NCBI GenBank assembly: GCA_016712145.1
Contig: JADJRO010000001.1
Coordinates: 1,853,501-1,917,500, forward strand
Direction: 5' to 3'
From: Saprospiraceae bacterium
GTDB lineage: Bacteria; Bacteroidota; Bacteroidia; Chitinophagales; Saprospiraceae
Length of the DNA stretch: 64,000 nucleotides
Shown one piece after another: positions 26,403 through 36,084 of this stretch; the stretch's first letter is position 1, and the number at the start of each line of letters is the position of its first letter. Made by a program: the position numbers and the translations under genes. The notes below the pieces were generated by a model. That model was not told where the DNA came from and did not search any database. It saw only the letters and a program-made list of their open reading frames with translations.

Positions 26403-27860
26403 ATGCAGTTTATTGAAAATTTTATTAATGGATCGTATTGTGCCCCTGCTGATTCAGCGTATTTAGACAATGTGAATCCGGCTACCGGATTAATCATTTC
26501 AAAAATTCCAAGAAGCAATAAAAACGACTTAGACAGAGCCGTCCAGGCAGCAAACGCTGCTTTTCCTACATGGGCTGCATGCCCACAGGAACAGCGCTTT
26601 TTAATTCTCAACAAAATTGCTGAAGGCATTGAATCAAATTTAACAGCATTGGCACAGGCTGAAACGAATGATACCGGGAAAGCAATCAGCCATTCATTAC
26701 AAATAGATATTCCAAGAGCTGCATCCAATTTTAGATTTTTTGCAACGGCTTCCATGCAATTTGCATCTGAAGCTCATGAAATGCCAAATCGGGCTATTAA
26801 TTATACGCTTAGACAAGCTATTGGCATCGTGGGATGTATTTCCCCCTGGAATTTACCACTCTATCTTTTTACATGGAAAATTGCTCCAGCACTCGCTACC
26901 GGAAATTGTGTAATTGCAAAACCCTCTGAATTGAGTCCGACAACTGCTTATCTTTTAGGTAAAATTTGTCAAGAGGCTGGTTTACCGGATGGTGTCTTAA
27001 ATATAATTCACGGTTATGGCACGGAAGCTGGAGAAGCCATGATTCAACACCCTGAAATAAAAGCAATTTCATTTACCGGTGGAACAAAAACGGGAAACCA
27101 CATTGCCGCTCAGGTAGCTCCCCGATTTAAAAAATTAAGTCTTGAATTAGGAGGTAAAAATCCTTGTCTGGTCTTTGCTGATTGTGATTATGAACACACC
27201 CTGAAGCAAGTCGTCCGTTTGGCATTTTCAAATAACGGACAAATTTGTCTATGTGGCAGTCGGATTTTAATTGAAGAAAGCATTTACGACCGATTTAAAA
27301 CAGATTTTCTAGGAAAGGTTGATAAAATGTTCCCTTCAGATCCTTTGGAGTCTGATTGTAAAATGGGTTCTCTCATATCCAAGGACCATCTGAATAAAGT
27401 TTTAAATTATATTGAATTGGCAAAACAAGAGGGCGGGACCATTCTAACTGGAGGAAATCAAATCAAATTAGCCGGTAGGTGTGAAGGAGGAGCCTTTATA
27501 AAACCCTGTGTAATCGAAGGTTTGGGACCTGCTTGTCGAACCAACATGGAAGAAATCTTTGGGCCTGTGGTTACCTTACAATCGTTTAAATCGGATGAAG
27601 AAGCTCTGGCGCTTGCAAATGCAAGTGACTACGGATTGGCATCGACTCTTTGGACCACTAATTTGAACCGAGCCCACCGAATGGCCGAACAAATTCATAC
27701 GGGCATTGTTTGGATTAATTGTTGGCTGTTACGGGATTTACGAACTCCTTTTGGTGGAATGAATGATTCCGGAGTGGGTAGAGAAGGCGGATTTGAAGCG
27801 ATGCGTTTTTTTACCGAACCTAAAAATGTTTGTATCAATTATAATTCAAACCCCATTTAA
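26403..27860 (+). CDS. Aldehyde dehydrogenase (2-hydroxymuconic/aminomuconic semialdehyde type)
   Basis: 485 residues from ATG 26403 (MQFIENFINGSYCAP). A TTG three codons earlier (26394) is also open. NAD-binding 'GCISPWNLPLYLFTWKIAPA', catalytic Glu in 'LELGGKNPC', catalytic Cys in 'NNGQICLCGSRI', and 'EIFGPVVTL' are present. The pattern fits the ALDH8/HMSDH group, which acts on muconic semialdehydes in tryptophan-kynurenine or catechol breakdown; other aldehydes remain possible. Its stop codon shares its last base with the start of the next gene. Confidence 0.9.
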   Translation: MQFIENFINGSYCAPADSAYLDNVNPATGLIISKIPRSNKNDLDRAVQAANAAFPTWAACPQEQRFLILNKIAEGIESNLTALAQAETNDTGKAISHSLQIDIPRAASNFRFFATASMQFASEAHEMPNRAINYTLRQAIGIVGCISPWNLPLYLFTWKIAPALATGNCVIAKPSELSPTTAYLLGKICQEAGLPDGVLNIIHGYGTEAGEAMIQHPEIKAISFTGGTKTGNHIAAQVAPRFKKLSLELGGKNPCLVFADCDYEHTLKQVVRLAFSNNGQICLCGSRILIEESIYDRFKTDFLGKVDKMFPSDPLESDCKMGSLISKDHLNKVLNYIELAKQEGGTILTGGNQIKLAGRCEGGAFIKPCVIEGLGPACRTNMEEIFGPVVTLQSFKSDEEALALANASDYGLASTLWTTNLNRAHRMAEQIHTGIVWINCWLLRDLRTPFGGMNDSGVGREGGFEAMRFFTEPKNVCINYNSNPI

Positions 27861-28513
27861 TGTTTTCAGCTGTTTATCATTTTGGGAGATATATCCAATG
27901 GTTGGGACAAGCCTTTCATAAACCGGAACGCTATTCCATGTATTGGAAGGAAACGCTTCGGCAAATGAATAGCATTGGCATCGGCTCTGTTGTCATTGTT
28001 GGAATCATTTCAATTTTTATTGGTGCAGTTACGGCTGTTCAATTTGCTTACCAAATGGGTGATTCCCTGATCCCAAGATATTATGTTGGTTACATCGTTC
28101 GCGACATGACGATTATTGAATTGGCTCCAACCTTTTCATGTATGCTGTTAGCAGGAAAAGTCGGATCGAATCTTGCAGCTGAACTTGGAGGCATGCGTCA
28201 AAAAGAACATATCGACGCAATGGAAATCATGGGGGTAAATACTGCGTCTTATTTATTGCAACCTAAGGTCATCGCTGCATTGATTGTAATCCCAATGTTG
28301 GTATGCATTGGCGCTTTTATAAGTATTATAGGTGGTTATCTTGCAGTGGTTCCTACCAATTGGTTTTCTCATGCAGAATATATTCGTGGATTGCGTTCAT
28401 TTTTTGTGCCCTATAATGTATGGATGATGTTTGTTAAAGCCATTGTCTTTGCATTTATTTTAACAACCGTACCATGCTATCAAGGTTATTTTGTAAAAGG
28501 GGGAAGCATTTAA
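27860..28513 (+). CDS. MlaE family ABC permease, truncated by an in-frame stop
   Basis: 217 residues before a TAA at 28511-28513. Features of the MlaE/YrbE family are clear: 'RQMNSIGIGSVVIVGIISIF', 'FSCMLLAGKVGSNLAAELG' and 'QKEHIDAMEIMGVNTASYLL' (coupling helix). After the stop the same frame continues with family sequence LGDASTRAVVYSNILILLSD up to a TGA at 28601-28603. That TGA overlaps the next start as ATGA. The ancestral gene was thus 27860-28603 (247 residues), and one codon (probably GAA, Glu) became TAA. The lost part includes the last membrane helix. The family moves phospholipids or hydrophobic compounds. Confidence 0.87.
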   Translation: MFSAVYHFGRYIQWLGQAFHKPERYSMYWKETLRQMNSIGIGSVVIVGIISIFIGAVTAVQFAYQMGDSLIPRYYVGYIVRDMTIIELAPTFSCMLLAGKVGSNLAAELGGMRQKEHIDAMEIMGVNTASYLLQPKVIAALIVIPMLVCIGAFISIIGGYLAVVPTNWFSHAEYIRGLRSFFVPYNVWMMFVKAIVFAFILTTVPCYQGYFVKGGSI

Positions 28514-28599
28514 TTAGGAGATGCCAGTACCAGAGCGGTTGTATATTCCAATATTCTCATTTTACTTTCAGATTATATCATTGCCATGCTGATGACTTC

Positions 28600-29358
28600 A
28601 TGATACGAGCCGAACACATCTTTAAAAATTTTAACGAACAAGTTGTACTCAATGATGTGTCTTGCACATTTGTACAAGGCAAAGCCAATTTGATTATTGG
28701 TCGGTCCGGTGCAGGAAAAACGGTCCTGCTAAAAATACTGATCGGACTTATTAAACCCAGTGCTGGAAATGTATTTTATGATCAAATTGATTTTTATTCA
28801 TTAAACAAACAACAAACTCGTGAATTGCGCATGCAAATTGGCATGTTGTTTCAAGGGTCTGCATTGTTTGATTCTATGAATGTGGAAGATAATATTCGAT
28901 TTCCATTGGATATGTTTTCCAACATGACGCGTAAAGAAAAAGACAAACGCGTTGACTATTGTCTCGAACGGGTAAACCTTACCGGAAATAATAAAAAATA
29001 TCCTTCGGAGTTATCCGGAGGCATGCAAAAACGGGTAGGAATTGCACGAGCCATTGTGTTGAAACCAAAATATTTATTTTGCGATGAACCCAATTCAGGA
29101 TTAGATCCAAAAACATCCCTGGTAATTGATGAATTGATTTATGCAATTACCAAAGAGGAAAATATTATTACCGTAATCAATACCCATGACATGAACAGTG
29201 TAATGGAAATAGGTGACAATATTATTTTAATTCATGAAGGTCAATTAGCCTGGACTGGTACAAAGGAAGAAGTATTAAGCAGTAAAAATGAAATTTTACA
29301 GGGATTCATTTTTGCCTCTCCATTTTTACAAAGGTTGAAAGCAAAGATGAACATGTAA
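28600..29358 (+). CDS. MlaF family ABC ATP-binding protein
   Basis: 252 residues from ATG 28600 (MIRAEHIFKNFNEQVVLNDV). The open frame upstream overlaps the permease in another frame. Walker A 'GRSGAGKTVLLK', Q-loop 'QIGMLFQGSALFDSMN', signature 'ELSGGMQKRVGIARA' and Walker B 'YLFCDEPNSGLDP' are intact. Together with the MlaE-like permease it forms a phospholipid-type importer or exporter pair; the MCE substrate-binding partner is not in this window. Confidence 0.93.
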   Translation: MIRAEHIFKNFNEQVVLNDVSCTFVQGKANLIIGRSGAGKTVLLKILIGLIKPSAGNVFYDQIDFYSLNKQQTRELRMQIGMLFQGSALFDSMNVEDNIRFPLDMFSNMTRKEKDKRVDYCLERVNLTGNNKKYPSELSGGMQKRVGIARAIVLKPKYLFCDEPNSGLDPKTSLVIDELIYAITKEENIITVINTHDMNSVMEIGDNIILIHEGQLAWTGTKEEVLSSKNEILQGFIFASPFLQRLKAKMNM

Positions 29359-29544
29359 ACCAATAGCCAATTACAAATTTCAATTATTAGGAACCTTGAA
29401 GATATTTCCTGCAATTGTAAAATGGATTTAAAGGTAGGTTTACTTGTTATTTAATAAATATTTATCCGAAGAGAAAGAAACTGTTCCATAATTTAGTAAA
29501 TTCATTTATATTTATTTCAATTTTTAGATTTTAAATCAAACAAA

Positions 29545-31359
29545 ATGAAACTTCAAATCGCGGTCATCGCAATTCTTGCAATCTGCTCATGCAAACCAAC
29601 TGTTCAGACACCTGTTGCTCCTCCCGTCAAAGAGGAAGCACAGTCTTTTTTAGATAGCTATAATACAGAATTTCAAAAATTATATACCATCGCGTCTGAA
29701 GCAGAGTGGATATCTCAAACACATATTGTTGAAGGAGATACAACCAATGCGACTCGGACCAAAGCAGCCAATGAAGCATTAGCAAAATTTACCGGGAGCG
29801 AAGAAAACATCAACGCGTGTAAAAAATATTTAGCATTAAAAGATTCCTTGGAAACACTACAAATAACACAGCTAGAAGCCATTTTGTATGCTGCAGGTGA
29901 TAATCCCGCTGTTGCAAAAGAATTGGTAGCACAACGAATTGCAGCGGGTACTGCTCAAACTGAAAAAATGTATGGGTTTAAATTTCAACTCAATGGAAAA
30001 GAAGTTGACCCTAACAAAATTGATGATATTTTAAAAGATAATACCAATCTCAAAGAACGACTCGCTGCCTGGAATGCAAGCAAAGAACTGGGTAAAGCGC
30101 TTAAGCCGGGATTGATTAATCTCAGGGATCTTAGAAATAAAACGGTACAGGCTATTGGATATTCTGATTATTTTAATTATCAGGTTTCAGAATACGGCAT
30201 GGATGCAGATCAGATGATGGTTGATTGTCGAAACATGATTCGGGATGCCTGGCCCTTGTATCGGGAATTGCATACCTATGCACGTTACGAGCTTGCAAAA
30301 AAATACAAAGAAAAAAATGTACCGGATCTTTTGCCTGCACATTGGCTTCCTAATCGTTGGGGACAGGATTGGTCTGCACTGGTAGCTGTGGAAGGATTTG
30401 ATCTTGACAAAATCATAAAAGCCAAAGGAGATAAATGGTGTGTGGAACAAGCAGAACGTTTTTATGTAAGTCTTGGTTTTGACAGCCTACCTGAATCATT
30501 TTATCAAAAATCTGATCTCTATGCCTTAGCTCCCGGTACACAATACAAAAAAAATACACATGCATCTGCATGGCATTTGGATCTTAATCAAGATGTTCGT
30601 TCTTTAATGAGCATTGAAGCCAATTCCGAATGGTATGAAACCACCCATCATGAATTAGGTCATATCTATTATTATTTAGAATATGCAAAGCCTGGTATTC
30701 CATTCGTATTGCGGAAAGGAGCCAATCGCGCATATCATGAAGCAATTGGAAGCATGATGGGTTTGGCTGCTATGCAAAAACCCTTTCTCCAAAATCTGGG
30801 CCTGGTAGATGAAAAAACAAAAATTGATCAAACGCAAATTCTATTAAAAGAAGCCTTAAACTACATTGTGTTTATTCCTTGGAGTGCCGGTGTGATGACG
30901 CATTTTGAACACGATTTATATCATAACAATTTGTCTCCTGATCAATGGAATAAAAGTTGGTGGGATTATGTCCAAAAGTTTCAGGGAATTGCGCCTCCTG
31001 CTGCACGTGATGAAATTTATTGTGATGCCGCAACGAAAACACATATCAATGATGATGCAGCTCAATATTATGATTATGCATTGTCCTTTGTGTTATTATT
31101 TCAAATGCACGACCATATAGCTCAAACTATATTAAAGCAAGAGCCGCAGGCTACTAATTATTTTGGCAATAAAGAAATTGGCAAATTCTTACACCACATT
31201 CTTTCAAAAGGTGCAATTGAAGACTGGAAAAAATTATTGAAAGACAATACAGGAGAGGATTTAAATGCGAAAGCGATGCTGCGCTACTTTGAACCATTGA
31301 TGACGTATTTAAAAGAAGTTAATAAAGGAAGAAGCTATACCCTTCCGGAATCCATCTAA
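29545..31359 (+). CDS. M2 family peptidyl-dipeptidase (ACE-like) lipoprotein
   Basis: 604 residues. The start MKLQIAVIAILAICSCKP has a lipobox-like Cys around residue 16. The zinc site is H369-E-L-G-H373 in 'TTHHELGHIYYYLEYA', and the third ligand Glu is probably in 'YHEAIGSMMGLAAM'. The length and helical pattern match bacterial angiotensin-converting-enzyme homologues, which remove C-terminal dipeptides. It is probably periplasmic or surface-anchored, in peptide nutrition. The 186-bp gap upstream shows no clear gene. Confidence 0.93.
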   Translation: MKLQIAVIAILAICSCKPTVQTPVAPPVKEEAQSFLDSYNTEFQKLYTIASEAEWISQTHIVEGDTTNATRTKAANEALAKFTGSEENINACKKYLALKDSLETLQITQLEAILYAAGDNPAVAKELVAQRIAAGTAQTEKMYGFKFQLNGKEVDPNKIDDILKDNTNLKERLAAWNASKELGKALKPGLINLRDLRNKTVQAIGYSDYFNYQVSEYGMDADQMMVDCRNMIRDAWPLYRELHTYARYELAKKYKEKNVPDLLPAHWLPNRWGQDWSALVAVEGFDLDKIIKAKGDKWCVEQAERFYVSLGFDSLPESFYQKSDLYALAPGTQYKKNTHASAWHLDLNQDVRSLMSIEANSEWYETTHHELGHIYYYLEYAKPGIPFVLRKGANRAYHEAIGSMMGLAAMQKPFLQNLGLVDEKTKIDQTQILLKEALNYIVFIPWSAGVMTHFEHDLYHNNLSPDQWNKSWWDYVQKFQGIAPPAARDEIYCDAATKTHINDDAAQYYDYALSFVLLFQMHDHIAQTILKQEPQATNYFGNKEIGKFLHHILSKGAIEDWKKLLKDNTGEDLNAKAMLRYFEPLMTYLKEVNKGRSYTLPESI

Positions 31360-31426
31360 TTGCAAGATCTCAACATTTAGTTTCATTGGTAAATACCTAT
31401 CTTTATAAACCCAACGTTTAAATTTT

Positions 31427-32374
31427 ATGCAAAAACCGGTTTGGATTAAAATAAGTCTTGTAGCAGGAGGCATGCTCTTGGGAGCACTGGCTGTATTCAT
31501 GTTACACAGCTCAGAGGATTTGCCTTTTAACAATCGCTACGATCCCCTTCCACAGACCATTCATTCGATTAAATTGGCTGATAAGTATGACTTTGCTGGA
31601 GAAAACATGCCAATAGATTATTTTGATGTATCTGAACGATTGGAACGGGAGTTATTGCTAAATAGCTATATGCACAGTCATACACTCTTGCATTTAAAAT
31701 TGGCACAACGATATTTTCCACTATTCGAACGGATTTTTGCAGAACAGGGAATTCCTGATGATATGAAATACCTGGCAGTTGCTGAAAGCTCTTTGCGAAA
31801 TGCAGTATCTTATGCTGGAGCAAAAGGAATCTGGCAGTTTAAAGAAGAAGCTGCCAAGGAATTAGACCTTGAAATAAATGCCTATGTTGACGAACGCAAT
31901 CATCCTGAAAAAGCAAGCCTGGCTGCTTGTAAATATTTGCGAAAAATGAAAGAACGCTTTGGTACATGGACATTGGCTGCAGCTGCTTACAATATGGGAC
32001 CAACCGCACTCCAAAAAGCTTTGGCCGAACAAAAAGAAAACAATTATTACGACTTGAATTTAAGTGAAGAAACCAATCGCTATGTTTTTCGTATTGTTGC
32101 TATGAAAGAAATTATGGCAAATCCTGAAAAATTTGGATTCTACAGTCGTAAAAATGAATGTTATCCGGAATTGACAAAATATGATTTGGTGGAAGTAAGT
32201 TCTTCCATCCCAGATTTAGCGGATTTTGCTCATGAACATAACATTACGTACCGCCAACTAAAATTGTATAATCCCTGGTTGATCAAATCAGATTTACAAG
32301 TGGCCAATGGAAAAAATATTCCATTAAAATTCCGAAATAAGCATTTTCGGAATTTATACAAACAACAAGAATAA
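31427..32374 (+). CDS. Lytic transglycosylase (SLT domain, MltD/MltE-like)
   Basis: 315 residues. A single N-terminal membrane anchor or signal (about 6-26) precedes the SLT domain. Catalytic Glu120 is in 'YLAVAESSLRNAVSYAGAKG', followed by 'IWQFKEEAAKELDL' and 'WTLAAAAYNMGPTALQKA'. The C-terminal 60 residues may be a LysM-like module ('FAHEHNITYRQLKLYNPWL'). It cleaves peptidoglycan glycan strands to 1,6-anhydro ends. It stands downstream of the M2 dipeptidase in the same direction, gap 67 bp. Confidence 0.9.
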   Translation: MQKPVWIKISLVAGGMLLGALAVFMLHSSEDLPFNNRYDPLPQTIHSIKLADKYDFAGENMPIDYFDVSERLERELLLNSYMHSHTLLHLKLAQRYFPLFERIFAEQGIPDDMKYLAVAESSLRNAVSYAGAKGIWQFKEEAAKELDLEINAYVDERNHPEKASLAACKYLRKMKERFGTWTLAAAAYNMGPTALQKALAEQKENNYYDLNLSEETNRYVFRIVAMKEIMANPEKFGFYSRKNECYPELTKYDLVEVSSSIPDLADFAHEHNITYRQLKLYNPWLIKSDLQVANGKNIPLKFRNKHFRNLYKQQE

Positions 32375-32404
32375 TTTTATTTATCATCCGAAGCGTTTAT
32401 TGCA

Positions 32405-32438
32405 CGCAGAGACGCAAAGACGCTAAGAGGAGGAATTC
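32405..32438. repeat. Left inverted-repeat arm (CGCAGAGACGCAAAGACGC)
   Basis: CGCAGAGACGCAAAGACGC is followed by a purine-rich stretch and GAATTC. Its 19-bp core is the exact reverse complement of 32972-32990 on the far side of the GxxExxY remnant. Confidence 0.85.
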
Positions 32439-32491
32439 TTTCTGAGTTCCAATTATATATAATTATTAATACCTAAAAATATAATTACACT

Positions 32492-32868
32492 ATGAACGAA
32501 AATGAAATCAGTTCGATAATTATTGATGTCTGTTTAAATTGCACACTTCATTGGGTCCTGGTTAATTTGTGTCTGTTTATGAAGAAATTCTTGATTATGA
32601 ATTCGCAAAACTAAATTTAAATGTTCAAAGGCAAAAATCAATTCCAGTATTTTGAGAAGATTTAAAAATGGATATTGGTTTTAGAGCAGATTTTATAATT
32701 GAAAATAAAAAAATTATTGAAATTAAATCAGTTGAAACCATAGCTCCTGTCCATAAAAAACAGCTTCTGACTTATTTAAAGATAACAGGTATAAAACTTG
32801 GCCTCTTGGTTAATTTTAATGAAGCTCTACTCAAATATGGTATTTCAAAAATCGTAAACAAGCTTTAA
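32492..32868 (+). pseudogene. GxxExxY family protein, decayed
   Basis: Starts at MNENEISSIIIDVCL (ATG 32492), then shifts frame near 32536. A single extra A there gives KLHTSLGPG. Downstream there are two in-frame stops, in place of the Leu after GPG and of the Tyr before EDL. The conserved end is a good match to the GxxExxY (PD-(D/E)XK-like) family: 'MDIGFRADFIIENKKIIEIK', 'VHKKQLLTYLKITGIKLGLL', 'NFNEALLKYGISKIVNKL'. The last 66 codons (32668-32868) stay open. Family function is unknown. Frameshift plus two nonsense changes make sequencing error an unlikely full explanation. Confidence 0.9.
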
Positions 32869-32900
32869 TTCCTAAGCTTTTACTCTATACTCATCCACTT

Positions 32901-32996
32901 TGCGCCTTTGCGTCTCTGCGTGAATTCCTCTTCCCTGGGTCTTTACTCCTTTGAGTAAATTCCTCTTCGCTGCGTCTTTGCGTCTCTGCGAGAATT
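32901..32996. repeat. Right inverted-repeat arms (two copies)
   Basis: Two copies of a (C)TTTGCGTCTCTGCG-(T/A)GAATTC motif lie at about 32906-32927 and 32972-32996. The second is the full reverse complement of the left core. A GAATTCCTCTTC word recurs between them. Together with 32405-32438 they bracket the pseudogene. Confidence 0.8.
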
Positions 32997-33107
32997 CGTT
33001 CCTCTTTGATATACATTACTGATTATCAATAAATTATGTTTCTTTTTTGCACACCATTCTCCTTACGCTCTCTATTTACTATTTTTGCCCTCAGCATTTG
33101 TAAATTA

Positions 33108-34622
33108 ATGAGTCAGCTTCTCAATGTCTTATGGAGTCAATATCTGAAACTTCCACGTTCAGAAATGAAGAAATTCATGGAATTTCCTATTGAAGTCCAA
33201 AGTAATCAACTTAAAAAAATAGTCAAAGCAACCGAACAGACTGAATGGGGAATTCGATATGGATTTAATAAGTATAAAAAAACTTCAGACTGGAAAAACA
33301 TGCTTCCATTACAAGATTATGAAAGCATAAAACATGATATTCATCGGATGATGACCGGAGAACAAAATGTATTATGGCCTGGGCGAATAAAATATTATGC
33401 AAAGTCATCCGGTACTACCAGCGATAAAAGCAAATACATTCCTATAACCGATCCAAATCATAAAGATTGTCACACCAGAGGAGGGTGGAGATTGCTTGCA
33501 GCCATTTATGACAATGTCAAAGACTGCAAAATTATAGAAGGCAAAAGCATTTTACTTTCTGGAAGTTATAGCTCCGATTTACCAGAGTTTCCTGGAAGTA
33601 CGGTAGGTGATGTTTCAGCGATTATTTATCAACGGATTAATCCACTTGCAGTGAATCGGCTGTTTCCAGAAAAAGAAATCGCCCTGCTTCCGGATTTTGA
33701 AAAAAAACTGGATATCATTGCCAAAGAAAGCATCCATGCAGACATCAGAATGGTAGCCGGAACACCTACCTGGGCCGTTGTGTTATTTAAAAAAATATTA
33801 GAACAAACGGGAAAACAACACATGCTTGAAGTATGGCCTAAAATGCAGGTTTTTGTACATGGGGCTGTAAGTTTTGTTCCGTATCGCGAACCTTTTCGTG
33901 AATTTTTTCCGTCAGATTCTTTTACTTATATTGAAACATACAACGCGTCTGAAGGATATTTTGCTGTTCAGAATGACAAATCCACACACGACATGTTGCT
34001 TTTATTAGACAATGGCGTGTTTTATGAATTTATTCCAATGGAAGAATGGGATAAAGAAAATCCAAAAACAATTTTTCTTGAAGAGGTGGAATTGGATAAA
34101 AATTATGCAATGGTCATAACCACCAATTCCGGTTTGTTCCGATATAAAATTGGAGATACAGTAAAATTTACTCAAAAATATCCATACAAAATTGTGATTA
34201 CCGGACGCACCAAACAATTTATCAATGTATTTGGTGAAGAAGTGATGGTTGCCAATACCGATGCTGCATTAACTACAACCTGCGCAGAATTTGGCGTAAA
34301 CATGGTAGAATATACTGTAGCACCAATTTTCTTAACCGGTTCCGGTAAAGGCGGACATGAATGGATTATTGAATTTGAAAATGACCCAAAAGATCCGGAT
34401 GCTTTTGCCAGAGCTTTGGATGCAAATCTTAAGAAAGTCAACTCCGATTACGAAGCCAAACGTTTCAATGATCTGGCTCTTGAACGATTAAAATTATCAA
34501 TAGCTCCCAAATCAACTTTTTTTAATTGGATGAAATCACGAAATAAAATTGGCGCTCAACAAAAAGTACCCAGACTTGCCAATCATCGGGAATATCTGGA
34601 CGAATTGAAAAAATTTATCTAA
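33108..34622 (+). CDS. GH3 family protein (acyl-adenylating, auxin-responsive-promoter-like)
   Basis: 504 residues from ATG 33108 (MSQLLNVLWSQYLKLPRSEM). The frame is open from 33036, but that leader looks non-coding. 'YYAKSSGTTSDKSKYIP' is the ATP/AMP-binding motif, 'YIETYNASEGYFAVQ' the second and 'YRYKIGDTVKF'-type sequence the third. The family in plants conjugates amino acids to hormones; bacterial homologues are presumed acyl-acid-amido synthetases with unknown substrates. The 3' end converges on the adaptor-protein gene. Confidence 0.9.
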   Translation: MSQLLNVLWSQYLKLPRSEMKKFMEFPIEVQSNQLKKIVKATEQTEWGIRYGFNKYKKTSDWKNMLPLQDYESIKHDIHRMMTGEQNVLWPGRIKYYAKSSGTTSDKSKYIPITDPNHKDCHTRGGWRLLAAIYDNVKDCKIIEGKSILLSGSYSSDLPEFPGSTVGDVSAIIYQRINPLAVNRLFPEKEIALLPDFEKKLDIIAKESIHADIRMVAGTPTWAVVLFKKILEQTGKQHMLEVWPKMQVFVHGAVSFVPYREPFREFFPSDSFTYIETYNASEGYFAVQNDKSTHDMLLLLDNGVFYEFIPMEEWDKENPKTIFLEEVELDKNYAMVITTNSGLFRYKIGDTVKFTQKYPYKIVITGRTKQFINVFGEEVMVANTDAALTTTCAEFGVNMVEYTVAPIFLTGSGKGGHEWIIEFENDPKDPDAFARALDANLKKVNSDYEAKRFNDLALERLKLSIAPKSTFFNWMKSRNKIGAQQKVPRLANHREYLDELKKFI

Positions 34623-34664
34623 TCTCATTTTAAAGACAACTACTTAAAAGATCCTACTGACAAT

Positions 34665-36080
34665 TTATTCTTTCTTAGTGTCTTCTACTTTTCGATGAAT
34701 CTTCGAACCATTTTTAAGTTTGCGGGATAATGCCACATAGGGTCCAATAACCACTTCATCTCCTTCAGAAATTCCTGATTTAATTTCGATGTAATTTTCA
34801 TCCTGAATCCCAATTTCTACATCAACTCGTGAAACCGTATCGCCATGCACCACAAACAATGCTTCCCGATAAGGTGAATCATCAACTTCCTTTGCTTCCG
34901 TCTGAGCTGCTGGCTGTTGAATTTTATTTTCCCGGTCATTCTTTTCTTTTTGTTTCCTCACTTCCTCATTGGGATCATAAGCAATGACTGCCTGAATGGG
35001 TACACTCAAAACATTTTTAACTTCATGGGTATTGATCTCTACAGTTGCAGACATTCCAGGTCGAAACGGTGCCCGATTATTTACAACTAATTCTGCATAG
35101 GATGATTTCTCAATGCGAATTTTAACCACAAATTTAGTAACCTGATCTGTTGATAAAGAATTGCCTGCTATCGAACTGATATTATTTGCACTGTTTGCCA
35201 CTTCGGTCACATGCCCGCTAAACTTTTTATTCTGATATGCATCTACTTCAATAGTTGCTTCATCACCCGTTTTTACATTCACAATATCATTCTCACTTAC
35301 TTCAACCTGAACTTCCATTGCATGCAGGTCTGCGATGCGCATTAACTCCGTCCCACTCATTTGAATGGTTCCAACGACCCGTTCACCGCGTTCAACGTTT
35401 AATTTTGATATAATACCGGTTGCAGGTGCTTTAATAATCGTTCGACCTAAATTGGTGCGCTGTTCTTTTAACAAGGCCTCAGCATCCTTTACTTGAAATC
35501 CAGCAGACTCCGATCCTTTGATTGCATTTTCAACCATGATTTCTGCAGCTTTAAAACCTGCTTCCAGATTTTTCATAGTAGTTTCCGAATTTTCAAGGTC
35601 TGCTAAAGAAATAATTCCATCTTTAAACAATTGCTGATTTCTCTGATGCATTTTTTTTGCATTCTCATATTGCAATTTTGCTTGTGTCTTTTGTTGCTTC
35701 GCATTTTCAATGGAATTGCCACTGGAACTTGCTTGTGTACGTGCAATGTTAACACCAGCCGAACTTCTTTCCACTGCTGAGGTATAAGCATCTGCATTGA
35801 CTTTAGCCAGAATTTGTCCCACTTTTACACTGTCACCTTCTTTAACATACAGCTCAACAATTTCCCCCGAAACATCCGATGAAATTTTTATTTCAGTTTC
35901 AGGAAAAATTTTACCACTTGCTGTAACTGTCTCAACCAGATCCCGGATTTGTACTTTTTCCAAATTAACTTCTTCGCCTTTTGGTTTGCTTTTTGCTTTA
36001 AAAACAGCAGCAACAATTAAAACTGGAATTAAAATAATTGCTAACCACCACCACCAGCGCAGGCCTTTTTTCTGATTCAT
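34665..36080 (-). CDS. Efflux RND/MacA-type periplasmic adaptor protein (HlyD family)
   Basis: 471 residues. An N-terminal membrane helix (about 9-28, with four consecutive Trp before it) is followed by a biotinyl-lipoyl-like barrel half ('GEIVELYVKEGDSVKVGQIL'), a long alpha-helical hairpin (about 105-210), then the second barrel half ('TIIKAPATGIISKLNVERGE'). The membrane-proximal domain is C-terminal. It bridges an inner-membrane pump to a TolC duct. No pump gene (MacB or RND) follows in the window: the next gene on the left converges. The gene sits 4 bp after the TolC gene. Confidence 0.92.
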   Translation of the reverse strand: MNQKKGLRWWWWLAIILIPVLIVAAVFKAKSKPKGEEVNLEKVQIRDLVETVTASGKIFPETEIKISSDVSGEIVELYVKEGDSVKVGQILAKVNADAYTSAVERSSAGVNIARTQASSSGNSIENAKQQKTQAKLQYENAKKMHQRNQQLFKDGIISLADLENSETTMKNLEAGFKAAEIMVENAIKGSESAGFQVKDAEALLKEQRTNLGRTIIKAPATGIISKLNVERGERVVGTIQMSGTELMRIADLHAMEVQVEVSENDIVNVKTGDEATIEVDAYQNKKFSGHVTEVANSANNISSIAGNSLSTDQVTKFVVKIRIEKSSYAELVVNNRAPFRPGMSATVEINTHEVKNVLSVPIQAVIAYDPNEEVRKQKEKNDRENKIQQPAAQTEAKEVDDSPYREALFVVHGDTVSRVDVEIGIQDENYIEIKSGISEGDEVVIGPYVALSRKLKNGSKIHRKVEDTKKE

Positions 36081-36084
36081 ACGT

